Positions 1-5,011 of a stretch of DNA of 5,011 nt are shown piece by piece. The stretch is from contig JALRDM010000105.1 of the NCBI GenBank assembly GCA_023262195.1, forward strand, positions 1 to 5,011. The letters are read 5' to 3'. The notes below the pieces were generated by a model. That model searched no databases, was not told where the DNA came from, and saw only the letters and a program-made list of their open reading frames with translations. The position numbers were made by a program, and so were the translations under genes. This DNA comes from Salibacteraceae bacterium. Lineage in GTDB: Bacteria > Bacteroidota > Bacteroidia > Flavobacteriales_G > Salibacteraceae. Position 1 is the first letter of the stretch, and the number at the start of each line of letters is the position of its first letter.

Positions 1-335
1 ATGCTTCTAATCCCGCGTTTATATGTGCTTGCCACAAATCCTGCTAAATCTGTGACCATGCCTCCACCAACAGCCACTATTACTGCATTACGATCGATAT
101 GGTTCGTAAGAAGCCAACTCCAAAGCTTAGAAGCTTCATCAAGATTCTTATTTCCTTCTCCGGCCGGAAGCACGTACGTTTGAACTGATTCGTTTAGATA
201 GGTCTCAAGCACATGCGGCAAACAGTATTTTTCAGTATTGGCATCGGCAACGAGTACCAGCTTAGAAAACTGCAAATTGCTGAAGAATGAACCCCACTCC
301 TTGGGATTTTGAATTATGACGGAATCATTGGTCAC
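1..335 (-). CDS. aroB: 3-dehydroquinate synthase AroB, N-terminal part, cut by the left window edge
   Basis: This enzyme converts DAHP to 3-dehydroquinate, the second step of the cytoplasmic shikimate pathway, using NAD and a divalent metal. The minus strand stays open from 335 to the window edge and gives 111 codons plus two bases. Seen directly: a beta-strand segment LVLVADANTEKYCLP (about residues 26-40), the PAGEGNKN motif (57-64; family PxGE.xK), DR at 81-82, and the glycine-rich NAD-binding stretch VGGGMVTDLAGF (89-100) followed by STYKRG (103-108). These match AroB family order and spacing; the metal-binding Glu and His residues would lie beyond the edge. The start is inferred to be GTG at 335-333: an in-frame TAG lies four codons upstream, and no in-frame ATG occurs before codon 93, which is inside the NAD site. 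The gene overlaps the upstream small ORF by 11 bp. Identity is very likely; the exact start is less certain. Confidence 0.92.
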   Translation of the reverse strand, partial: MTNDSVIIQNPKEWGSFFSNLQFSKLVLVADANTEKYCLPHVLETYLNESVQTYVLPAGEGNKNLDEASKLWSWLLTNHIDRNAVIVAVGGGMVTDLAGFVASTYKRGIRS

Positions 336-723
336 AATTGCAGTCTATTGGGTTTCTCATGTCACGCATGGTGATCAATGTTCTTGAATTTCCCTTTTGC
401 CACTCTATCTCGGCCTCGATGCGCTTATCATCATTGGCCATTGAAATTAAATAACGGTAAGGGTCTCCTCCAGGATTTAAGCTTTTTGTCTTCCCCTCGG
501 TCCAGAGTTCCTTCATGTAATCATCGCTCAATTTCAGACAATTTTGATAACAGTCAAGGGCTTTGCTTTCTTGAAAAATGCTGTCGTTTCTAATGTCTTC
601 GAGTATTCTCTGACTTGGAGTCCATATATCAAGATTGCGATCATCACTCTTTGAGAAGATCAGGTAAACGGCAATAAGGCCAAGCCCAAAGCCTGTGAAA
701 TATATGCGTAGTCTCCTAAGCAT
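325..723 (-). CDS. Small membrane-anchored protein of unknown function with four cysteines
   Basis: This 132-residue protein has no function I can assign. Residues 1-7 are basic (RRLR at 3-6), and residues 8-23 form one hydrophobic segment with a GFGLGL motif. The charge pattern predicts the N-terminus inside and about 110 residues in the periplasm. No lipobox or clear signal-peptidase site is visible. The soluble part has [12 protein letters not shown] (34-45), a CxxxC pair (58 and 62), an aromatic and charged middle, and a CxC pair (128 and 130) three residues from the end. From memory, Bacteroidota have small proteins with a similar GFxxGL anchor and an RxLxxIR segment, some perhaps labelled DUF4258; I could not check this. 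Its ATG overlaps the obgE stop by 8 bp and its end overlaps aroB by 11 bp, which supports a real, co-translated gene. The opposite-strand reading in this region is much less convincing. Confidence 0.78.
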   Translation of the reverse strand: MLRRLRIYFTGFGLGLIAVYLIFSKSDDRNLDIWTPSQRILEDIRNDSIFQESKALDCYQNCLKLSDDYMKELWTEGKTKSLNPGGDPYRYLISMANDDKRIEAEIEWQKGNSRTLITMRDMRNPIDCNCDQ

Positions 724-1735
724 TCTGGTTGTTTAGATTCATCCATAGCAAATCCTTGAGTTTATCAAGGTTTTGATTAGTCACTGAAGAGATGAATAAA
801 TGCGGTAAATCTCCAGGGAAGGTATTGGCGATCATTTCTTTCAATTCTTCGTCAAGCATGTCTGCTTTAGAAACAACTACAAGCCGCTCTTTGTGCATGA
901 GTTCTGGGTTGAATTTTTCCAGTTCGCTTTCGAGCACATTGTATTCTGCCAAGTGATCTTTACTGTCTGCAGGAATCAGGAAAAGCAACAGAGAGTTACG
1001 CTCAATATGCCTCAGAAACACATGGCCAAGACCTTTGCCTTCGCTCGCGCCTTCAATAATTCCAGGAATATCGGCCATTACAAATGAGCGGTCGTCTCGA
1101 TACGACACAATACCTAGATTGGGCTTAAGTGTGGTAAATGCATAGTCAGCAATCTCGGGCTTGGCAGCCGTTATGGAACTTAAGAGGGTGCTTTTGCCCG
1201 CGTTTGGAAATCCTACCAAACCAACATCCGCAAGCAACTTGAGTTCTAGTATGTACCAATCTTGTTTGCCTTCAATACCCGGCTGGGCGAAACGAGGAGT
1301 TTGCTGTGTTGAGTTTTTGAAATGCCAGTTTCCAAGACCTCCTTGACCACCTTCGGCAAGTATTTTTTGTTCCCCTTGTTCGGTAAGCTCGAAAATCTGT
1401 TCCCCTGTTTCCGCATTTTTAATTACGGTGCCAAGCGGGACTTTAAGCACAACATCATTTCCAGATTTACCCGTTGAGCGTTGTTTACCACCAGGTTTAC
1501 CATGGTCTGCTTTGATGTGTTTCTGGTACTTTAGGTGCAATAAAGTCCAAAGTTGGCTGTCGGCTTCCAAAATGATATGGCCACCTCGGCCGCCATCACC
1601 TCCGTCAGGTCCGCCTTTAGCTACATGCTTCTCTCTTCTAAAATGGATTGATCCTGCACCACCATCTCCACTGGCGCAAAAGATTTTTACATAGTCTACG
1701 AAGTTTGAGGATTGCTCTTTCCGATTCTTAGACAT
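716..1735 (-). CDS. obgE: Obg family GTPase (ribosome assembly, CgtA/ObgE)
   Basis: Obg is an essential GTPase that assists late 50S subunit assembly and, in studied bacteria, also binds ppGpp, linking growth to nucleotide status. The 339 residues show the glycine-rich Obg fold first: SGDGGAG (22-28), [12 protein letters not shown] (41-52), a long loop, then EGGQGGLGN (128-136). The G domain follows: G1 GFPNAGKST (175-183), switch I with TT at 201-202, G3 DIPG (222-225), the signature [11 protein letters not shown] (228-238), G4 SKAD (289-292) and a G5-like SSV (316-318). The protein ends at the G domain and lacks the acidic C-terminal extension of E. coli ObgE, as I recall for Bacteroidota. 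SKxD replaces canonical NKxD in G4, which I believe is usual in this lineage. The ATG lies 11 bp after the adk stop with no Shine-Dalgarno. The eleven residues before the conserved NFVDYVKI leave the exact start slightly open. Confidence 0.98.
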   Translation of the reverse strand: MSKNRKEQSSNFVDYVKIFCASGDGGAGSIHFRREKHVAKGGPDGGDGGRGGHIILEADSQLWTLLHLKYQKHIKADHGKPGGKQRSTGKSGNDVVLKVPLGTVIKNAETGEQIFELTEQGEQKILAEGGQGGLGNWHFKNSTQQTPRFAQPGIEGKQDWYILELKLLADVGLVGFPNAGKSTLLSSITAAKPEIADYAFTTLKPNLGIVSYRDDRSFVMADIPGIIEGASEGKGLGHVFLRHIERNSLLLFLIPADSKDHLAEYNVLESELEKFNPELMHKERLVVVSKADMLDEELKEMIANTFPGDLPHLFISSVTNQNLDKLKDLLWMNLNNQNA

Positions 1736-1746
1736 TTATCATGGTA

Positions 1747-2319
1747 TTAAGCGTGCGCTTGAACCGCATCACAGAGCCGCTCGAAGATATCTTCGATGGA
1801 TCCAATACCATTTACGCCAATGTATTTGTTCTGTGCTTTGTAATAATCTGCCACGGGTGCTGTCTGCTGTTTGTATACATCGATCCTGTTTTGAATAATG
1901 GCTGGATCAGCATCGTCTGGTCGGCCGCTATCAATGGCTCTGTTCTTTAATCGCTCGCGCAATTCATCTTCCTTTACTTCTAAGGCTAAAGCAATGGTGA
2001 TAGACGTTCCCTTGGTTTTAAGAAATTTATCTAAGGCCTCTGCTTGCGCCTCTGTGCGTGGAAATCCATCATAGATTACGCCATCTTCATTTGGGTGTTT
2101 TGCCACCTCGCTTTCAAGAATATTAATGGTAATATCATCTGGTACAAGGTTGCCTTTATCAGAATAGCTTTTAGCAAGTTTTGCTAAATCCGATTCAGGA
2201 TCTAGCGCTCTAAAAACATCACCTGTAGATATATGTACAAGGCCAAACTTCTCTTTTAATCGAATGCTCTGTGTGCCTTTACCCGCACCTGGAGGGCCAA
2301 AAATTACTATGTTAATCAT
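1747..2319 (-). CDS. adk: Adenylate kinase, short form without zinc LID
   Basis: Adenylate kinase interconverts ATP plus AMP and two ADP in the cytoplasm and sets adenylate energy balance. The 190-residue protein has the P-loop GPPGAGKGT (8-16), the AMP-site segment ISTGD (30-34) with Arg37, the family signature DGFPRT (84-89) running into EAQAEALD, and the arginines of the catalytic region: Arg121/Arg123, SGRPDD (131-136) and Arg145. Between Arg123 and Arg145 there is only a short loop with no cysteines, so this is the short form without the zinc-binding LID domain. That matches the usual length in Bacteroidota. It begins 1 bp after the hpt stop and ends 11 bp before obgE, so the three are surely co-transcribed. 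No truncation or missing catalytic residue is seen. An 8-bp perfect inverted repeat lies inside the gene at the codons for LAKLAK (residues 45-50). Confidence 0.98.
   Translation of the reverse strand: MINIVIFGPPGAGKGTQSIRLKEKFGLVHISTGDVFRALDPESDLAKLAKSYSDKGNLVPDDITINILESEVAKHPNEDGVIYDGFPRTEAQAEALDKFLKTKGTSITIALALEVKEDELRERLKNRAIDSGRPDDADPAIIQNRIDVYKQQTAPVADYYKAQNKYIGVNGIGSIEDIFERLCDAVQAHA
2170..2188. repeat. Perfect 8-bp inverted repeat inside adk
   Basis: TTTAGCAA (2170-2177) and TTGCTAAA (2181-2188) are perfect inverted copies around a 3-base loop. The repeat encodes the LAKLAK part of Adk (residues 45-50). It could form a small AU-rich hairpin in the mRNA, but there is no following T run on the minus strand, so it is not a normal terminator. 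It may simply be a by-product of the repeated amino acid pattern. Confidence 0.5.
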
Positions 2320-2320
2320 G

Positions 2321-2851
2321 TTAGTCGTTTAAGATGTAGACTTCGGGAATGTTTCTACCATAACCATCGTAGTCTAGGCCATAGCCTAACAAAAACTTGT
2401 TTTTTACTTCGAAGCAAACATAATCAATAGGGTGCGAGTGCTGGTAAGCTTTACGCTTAAAAAGCAGGGTGCAAATTTGCACGCTTCGTGGATTGAATTT
2501 CTCCAAATAATCAAGCAGTGCATTTAAGGTATTGCCCGTGTCTACAATGTCTTCGACAATAATCACATCTCTATCCTGCAAAATCAAATCTCCGGTATGT
2601 TGAAAACTTACCTTACCTGTAGATTGCATTCCTTCATATGAGGCAGCTTTAACAAACCCGATTTCACAGGGTGCACTAAACTCTTTCATGAGATCAGAAA
2701 AGAACATGAATGAACCATTAAGTACCCCAAGAAAATAGGGAGTATTTTCTGAGTGCGAAACCATGAGTTCGCGTCCTACGCGTTTCACCTCAAGATCGAT
2801 CGCATTGCGATTTAAGTACGAAACGAAGGTTTTATCTCTAACAGTGATCAT
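2321..2851 (-). CDS. hpt: Hypoxanthine (guanine) phosphoribosyltransferase
   Basis: This enzyme salvages hypoxanthine, and probably guanine, by joining it to PRPP to form IMP or GMP. The 176 residues carry all family landmarks: the PPi loop region VLNGSFMFFSDL (43-54), the flexible catalytic loop with SYEGMQSTGKV (71-81), the PRPP-binding motif VEDIVDTGNTL (99-109) with both acidic residues and the catalytic Asp104, a base-contacting lysine near FKRK (131-134), and the C-terminal GYGLDYDGYGRN (156-167). Length and motif spacing are typical of bacterial HPRTs. The ATG is 31 bp after the dehydrogenase stop; the leader has no Shine-Dalgarno, only an A-rich run and TATTAA. The next gene, adk, starts one base after its stop. 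Substrate preference between hypoxanthine and guanine cannot be decided from the sequence. Confidence 0.96.
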   Translation of the reverse strand: MITVRDKTFVSYLNRNAIDLEVKRVGRELMVSHSENTPYFLGVLNGSFMFFSDLMKEFSAPCEIGFVKAASYEGMQSTGKVSFQHTGDLILQDRDVIIVEDIVDTGNTLNALLDYLEKFNPRSVQICTLLFKRKAYQHSHPIDYVCFEVKNKFLLGYGLDYDGYGRNIPEVYILND

Positions 2852-2882
2852 TGGGATTAATAGCTTTTTGGTGGCGGGTTTG

Positions 2883-3641
2883 CTATGCCTGTTCTCGATG
2901 AATATAGTGACTGTTGGCCTGTGCTACACTAGTCATGACTACATCATTAATGCATAGGTGCGCTGGCAGGGTGGTGGTATAAAACGTAACCTCCGCAATG
3001 TCCTCAGCGGTCATGGGTTTATACCCATTATATGCGGCTTTTGCCTTGGTTTCATCACCATGAAAGCGCACGATGCTGAACTCTGTTTCGGCCGCGCCAG
3101 GTGCGATTTGTGTGACCTTAACGCCATGCGGTAGTAGATCAATCCTCATAGACTTAGTGATGGCGTCAACCGCATGTTTCGAGGCACAATACACGTTGCC
3201 TTTTTGATACACTTCTTTACCGGCTGTGCTACCAATATTGATGATGTGACCTTCACCGCGATCTACCATTTTTGGGATGATTTGATTGGAAACGTAGAGT
3301 AGTCCTTTCACATTCGTGTCAATCATCTTATCCCAATCTTCAGTATCACCATCTTGGATTAAATCAAGACCACTCGCAAGACCGGCATTGTTTATCAAGA
3401 CATCTATAGTTTTATCACCCAAGCTTTCAATACTTTCAGTAACCGCAGCCTTATTTCGAACATCAAAACAAAGTGCGGTTACCGCATTTCCATAGGAATC
3501 CATGATTTCCTGGGCCAATTGATTCAGCCGTTCTTCACGTCTTCCTGTGATAATAAGGTCGTATCCTTCTTTCGCAAACTTGATGGCGATGGCTTTACCG
3601 AATCCTGACGTTGCTCCTGTTATCAAAGCGCATTTACTCAT
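2883..3641 (-). CDS. ydfG: Short-chain dehydrogenase/reductase, YdfG-like (probable NADP-dependent 3-hydroxy acid dehydrogenase)
   Basis: This is a classical SDR oxidoreductase of 252 residues. The dinucleotide-binding motif is TGATSGFGKAIA (8-19), and Arg34-Arg35 after the second beta strand (TGRREERL) favours NADP. FDVRN (59-63), NNAG (84-87), Asn110, Ser138 in INIGSTAG (134-141), Tyr151 and Lys155 (YxxxK) complete the catalytic tetrad. The C-terminal half reads like E. coli YdfG and yeast YMR226C: ETEFSIVRFHGD (185-196) and TLPAHLCIN. Those relatives oxidise L-allo-threonine, serine and other 3-hydroxy acids; YdfG also reduces malonic semialdehyde. The class is certain, the substrate inferred. 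It is the first gene of the minus-strand string, divergent from the acyltransferase and 31 bp upstream of hpt. The ATG directly precedes the first beta strand, as expected. No obvious functional tie to hpt or adk is seen, so it may be a passenger in the operon. Confidence 0.95.
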   Translation of the reverse strand: MSKCALITGATSGFGKAIAIKFAKEGYDLIITGRREERLNQLAQEIMDSYGNAVTALCFDVRNKAAVTESIESLGDKTIDVLINNAGLASGLDLIQDGDTEDWDKMIDTNVKGLLYVSNQIIPKMVDRGEGHIINIGSTAGKEVYQKGNVYCASKHAVDAITKSMRIDLLPHGVKVTQIAPGAAETEFSIVRFHGDETKAKAAYNGYKPMTAEDIAEVTFYTTTLPAHLCINDVVMTSVAQANSHYIHREQA

Positions 3642-3705
3642 ACCGCAAACTTGCTAATTCCACATCAATTATTGGCATAATCGATGGAAGGCTTATTTTG
3701 TCACC
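3642..3705. promoter_or_regulatory. Divergent intergenic region, presumed promoters for both flanking genes
   Basis: These 64 bp separate the divergent dehydrogenase (minus) and acyltransferase (plus) starts and must hold or lie near both promoters. On the plus strand TTATTTTG (3693-3700) differs at one base from the Bacteroidota -7 consensus TAnnTTTG, with a TTG at 3672-3674, 18 bp upstream. On the minus strand CAAGTTTG (3653 to 3646) also differs at one base but has no suitable upstream TTG. Both sites lie only 4-5 bases before the start codons, which would imply leaderless messages, so these assignments are weak. GGAAGG at 3686-3691 resembles a ribosome binding site but sits 14 bases from the plus-strand ATG, further than usual. 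Confidence 0.5.
3663..3686. repeat. 10-bp inverted repeat with a 4-bp spacer, candidate operator
   Basis: CATCAATTAT (3663-3672) and ATAATCGATG (3677-3686) are inverted copies around TGGC with one mismatched pair out of ten. The centre at about 3674.5 is roughly 33 bp from the dehydrogenase start and 31 bp from the acyltransferase start, so it is nearly symmetric between the two genes. That placement fits a dimeric regulator binding site. In a minus-strand RNA the mismatch becomes a G-U wobble, so a hairpin is also possible. No regulator gene lies in the window. Confidence 0.5.
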
Positions 3706-5011
3706 ATGATTTATACCTTGATGCGTCCTTTGGTATCTGTTGGACTTAGGTCTTATTTTAAAAGGATCTCTGTAATTGGAAGGGGTAAACTTGATTCAGA
3801 TAGAACACTTTTTGTCTGCAATCATCCGAGTGCCCTGTTTGATCCGATTTTGGTGGCGATACTCACAAAAAAGCCGCTTAACTTTTTGGCTGGTGCCGAA
3901 TGGTTTGGCAAAGGAGTTCAGAAGTGGTTTTTTGAGAACCAGTTTAACATGATACCGGTTTATCGCCCATGGTTGGCTCAAGGAAACGATCAAGCTAAGG
4001 CTCAAGTCAAAAATGAAGATATGTTCAGAGCCTGTTATGAAGCGCTAAAGCAAGGTAAGCGTATCATCATATTTCCTGAGGCAAGCAGCGTCACAGTGCC
4101 CTGGATTAGGGAGATTAAGACTGGAGCTGCCCGAATAAAACGGGGTGCAGATGACCACGCTCCAGAATATGAAAAAGTAAAAATTATCCCCATTGGATTG
4201 AATTACACAAATCCACACCGTTTTCAAACTGGAGTCACGGTAAAAGTTGGTGACCCCATAGTTTTTGATGATTTGCTTATTGCTTACTCAGACGAAAAAG
4301 AGCTGGTAAACCAAATGACGGAGAGGATTCGCGAGAAGATGGGAGATTGCTTGCTCTACCCAGAGAATGCGGAGGCATTTGAGTTTATTAGGGACGTGAA
4401 AAAACTAATGACTGAAACCCTCAAATCTGAACTTGGCGTTGCCGAAGGTGACCTTGATGGGGAGTTTAGAATTCGGAAGGCCATTGTTTATGAAATAGAA
4501 AAAAAGCTGCAGAATTCACCTGACAAGATGGGTGACCTACCTAGTCGATTGCGGTCATACATTCAACGATTTGAGGGACTTGGCTTTAGGCAATACAACC
4601 CTTTTCAAGAGCGGCTGCTTCACTTCATATTTAAGCTTTTTGGGCTTATTCTCGGTTTGCCGATGTTCCTTATTGGAGCCATCGCCAATTTGTTACCCTT
4701 CTTGGGCACACGATTTATTTACAAGAGGTTTTTTCTACCAAAAGTCACCGTGAAAGATGCTCAAGGACAGCTCAATTCAGCCTTCGCGGGCTCACTAGGG
4801 TTTGGCGTAGGGCTGTTATTCTACCTGGTGTGGTATATTCTCCTTTGGATATTTCTCTCTGGTTTTATGCCATGGTGGTTTGCGCTTATACTCCTTGCAC
4901 TATTTGGATATTCTGGCGGAAGGTTTGCACTCGTTTACTATAAGTGGTTTGTTCAGTGCAAAAAGTATGTGCGTTGGCACTGGCTCAAAGCATCCAACAA
5001 GGAAGCCCTTG
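3706..5011 (+). CDS. PlsC-superfamily glycerolipid acyltransferase with C-terminal membrane domain, cut by the right window edge
   Basis: This protein probably transfers an acyl group to glycerol phosphate or lysophosphatidate in phospholipid synthesis at the inner membrane. The plus strand is open from 3706 to the edge (435 codons plus one base). The four acyltransferase blocks are visible: block I NHPSALFDP (39-47) with His40 and Asp46, block II NMIPVYRP (81-88), block III FPEASS (123-128), followed by KTGAAR (138-143), and block IV VKIIPIGLNY (158-167). A charged linker with predicted helices spans about 190-300. Hydrophobic stretches near 305-333, 363-386 and 389-402 suggest a membrane domain. 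Block I has HX5D spacing and block III has Ala126 where Gly is usual. ATG 3706 is the first in-frame ATG after a TAA at 3655; ATG 3721 is an alternative. It is much longer than single-domain PlsC (about 240 residues), so the exact acyl acceptor is uncertain. Confidence 0.93.
   Translation, partial: MIYTLMRPLVSVGLRSYFKRISVIGRGKLDSDRTLFVCNHPSALFDPILVAILTKKPLNFLAGAEWFGKGVQKWFFENQFNMIPVYRPWLAQGNDQAKAQVKNEDMFRACYEALKQGKRIIIFPEASSVTVPWIREIKTGAARIKRGADDHAPEYEKVKIIPIGLNYTNPHRFQTGVTVKVGDPIVFDDLLIAYSDEKELVNQMTERIREKMGDCLLYPENAEAFEFIRDVKKLMTETLKSELGVAEGDLDGEFRIRKAIVYEIEKKLQNSPDKMGDLPSRLRSYIQRFEGLGFRQYNPFQERLLHFIFKLFGLILGLPMFLIGAIANLLPFLGTRFIYKRFFLPKVTVKDAQGQLNSAFAGSLGFGVGLLFYLVWYILLWIFLSGFMPWWFALILLALFGYSGGRFALVYYKWFVQCKKYVRWHWLKASNKEAL

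Larger units (their letters stand above)
1..3641 (-). other. Probable operon: SDR, hpt, adk, obgE, small Cys protein, aroB
   Basis: Six genes run in one direction with gaps of 31, 1 and 11 bp and then overlaps of 8 and 11 bp. No hairpin followed by a T run is visible at any junction on this strand. The tight spacing supports a single message, with the last two junctions probably translationally coupled. The operon continues past the left edge because aroB is incomplete. A separate internal promoter, for example in the 31-bp gap before hpt, cannot be ruled out. Confidence 0.8.

Noticed and set aside
1..183. Plus-strand open frame of 60 codons
   Set aside because: It lies opposite the aroB N-terminus, which has clear family motifs on the minus strand; the plus-strand translation has no recognisable domain.
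378..593. Plus-strand open frame of 71 codons
   Set aside because: It is antisense to the small Cys protein. The minus-strand reading fits the operon spacing and has a sensible membrane anchor, while this one has no credible features.
754..770. CCTTGA/TCAAGG hairpin followed by TTTT on the plus strand, terminator-like
   Set aside because: It lies within the obgE coding end (codons for LDKLKD), the T run is on the wrong strand for the operon, and no plus-strand gene ends there. The stem is only 6 bp.
893..1694. Three plus-strand open frames of 61-88 codons inside obgE
   Set aside because: They are antisense shadows of obgE; the proline-rich translations come from the complement of its glycine codons.
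1741..1950. Plus-strand open frame with hydrophobic residues
   Set aside because: It is antisense to the 3' end of adk, which is unambiguous; hydrophobicity here is a by-product of the complementary codons.
2763..2957. Plus-strand open frame across the hpt-dehydrogenase junction
   Set aside because: It is antisense to two well-supported genes and has no motif or start signal.
3668..3705. Possible sigma-70-type promoter on the minus strand (GTGACA, 16 bp, GATTAT)
   Set aside because: The match is only partial, and Bacteroidota promoters use a different consensus, so the E. coli-style pattern is not reliable here.
3796..4227. Two minus-strand open frames of 60-69 codons
   Set aside because: They are antisense to the acyltransferase catalytic blocks, which are clear on the plus strand.
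4532..4753. Plus-strand open frame of 73 codons
   Set aside because: It overlaps the acyltransferase in another frame of the same strand; the long frame continues through it with membrane-domain character.
1..5011. Defence system, mobile element, CRISPR array or RNA gene
   Set aside because: Every stretch is explained by housekeeping genes or a 64-bp spacer. I saw no transposase, integrase, direct-repeat array, tRNA-like cloverleaf or effector-like domain.

Overview
The window looks like chromosomal DNA from a member of the Bacteroidota, probably close to the Flavobacteriia or Cytophagia. Four things point that way. The tight hpt-adk-obg gene order is one I know from that phylum. The Obg protein is short and lacks the C-terminal extension of the E. 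coli protein, and the adenylate kinase is short. The minus-strand genes have no recognisable Shine-Dalgarno sequence. The proteins themselves read like Bacteroidota family members. The assignment is by inspection only; no database was searched.

Layout. Positions 3641 down to 1 carry a compact minus-strand gene string, read in this order: a YdfG-like short-chain dehydrogenase (3641-2883), hypoxanthine phosphoribosyltransferase hpt (2851-2321), adenylate kinase adk (2319-1747), the ribosome-assembly GTPase obgE (1735-716), a small membrane-anchored protein of unknown function with four cysteines (723-325), and the N-terminal third of 3-dehydroquinate synthase aroB (335 to beyond position 1). 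Gaps are 31, 1 and 11 bp, followed by overlaps of 8 and 11 bp, so this is very likely one transcript with translational coupling at its downstream end. A 64-bp divergent intergenic region (3642-3705) follows. On the plus strand from 3706 a membrane glycerolipid acyltransferase of the PlsC superfamily runs off the right edge.

The two partial genes at the window edges (aroB and the acyltransferase) were found by translating the strands by hand. The only stretch without a gene is the 64-bp divergent region. It holds a near-perfect 10-bp inverted repeat almost equidistant from the two start codons, the best candidate here for an undescribed regulatory site.

How the genes fit together. Hpt makes IMP or GMP from salvaged bases, Adk balances AMP, ADP and ATP, and Obg reads guanine-nucleotide status while helping 50S assembly, so the middle of the operon is a purine and growth-control block. 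AroB starts aromatic amino acid synthesis, and the acyltransferase works in membrane lipid synthesis. All but the small cysteine protein are conserved housekeeping families. I see no mobile element, CRISPR array, RNA gene, toxin-antitoxin pair or defence system, and no clear evidence of a new multi-gene system.
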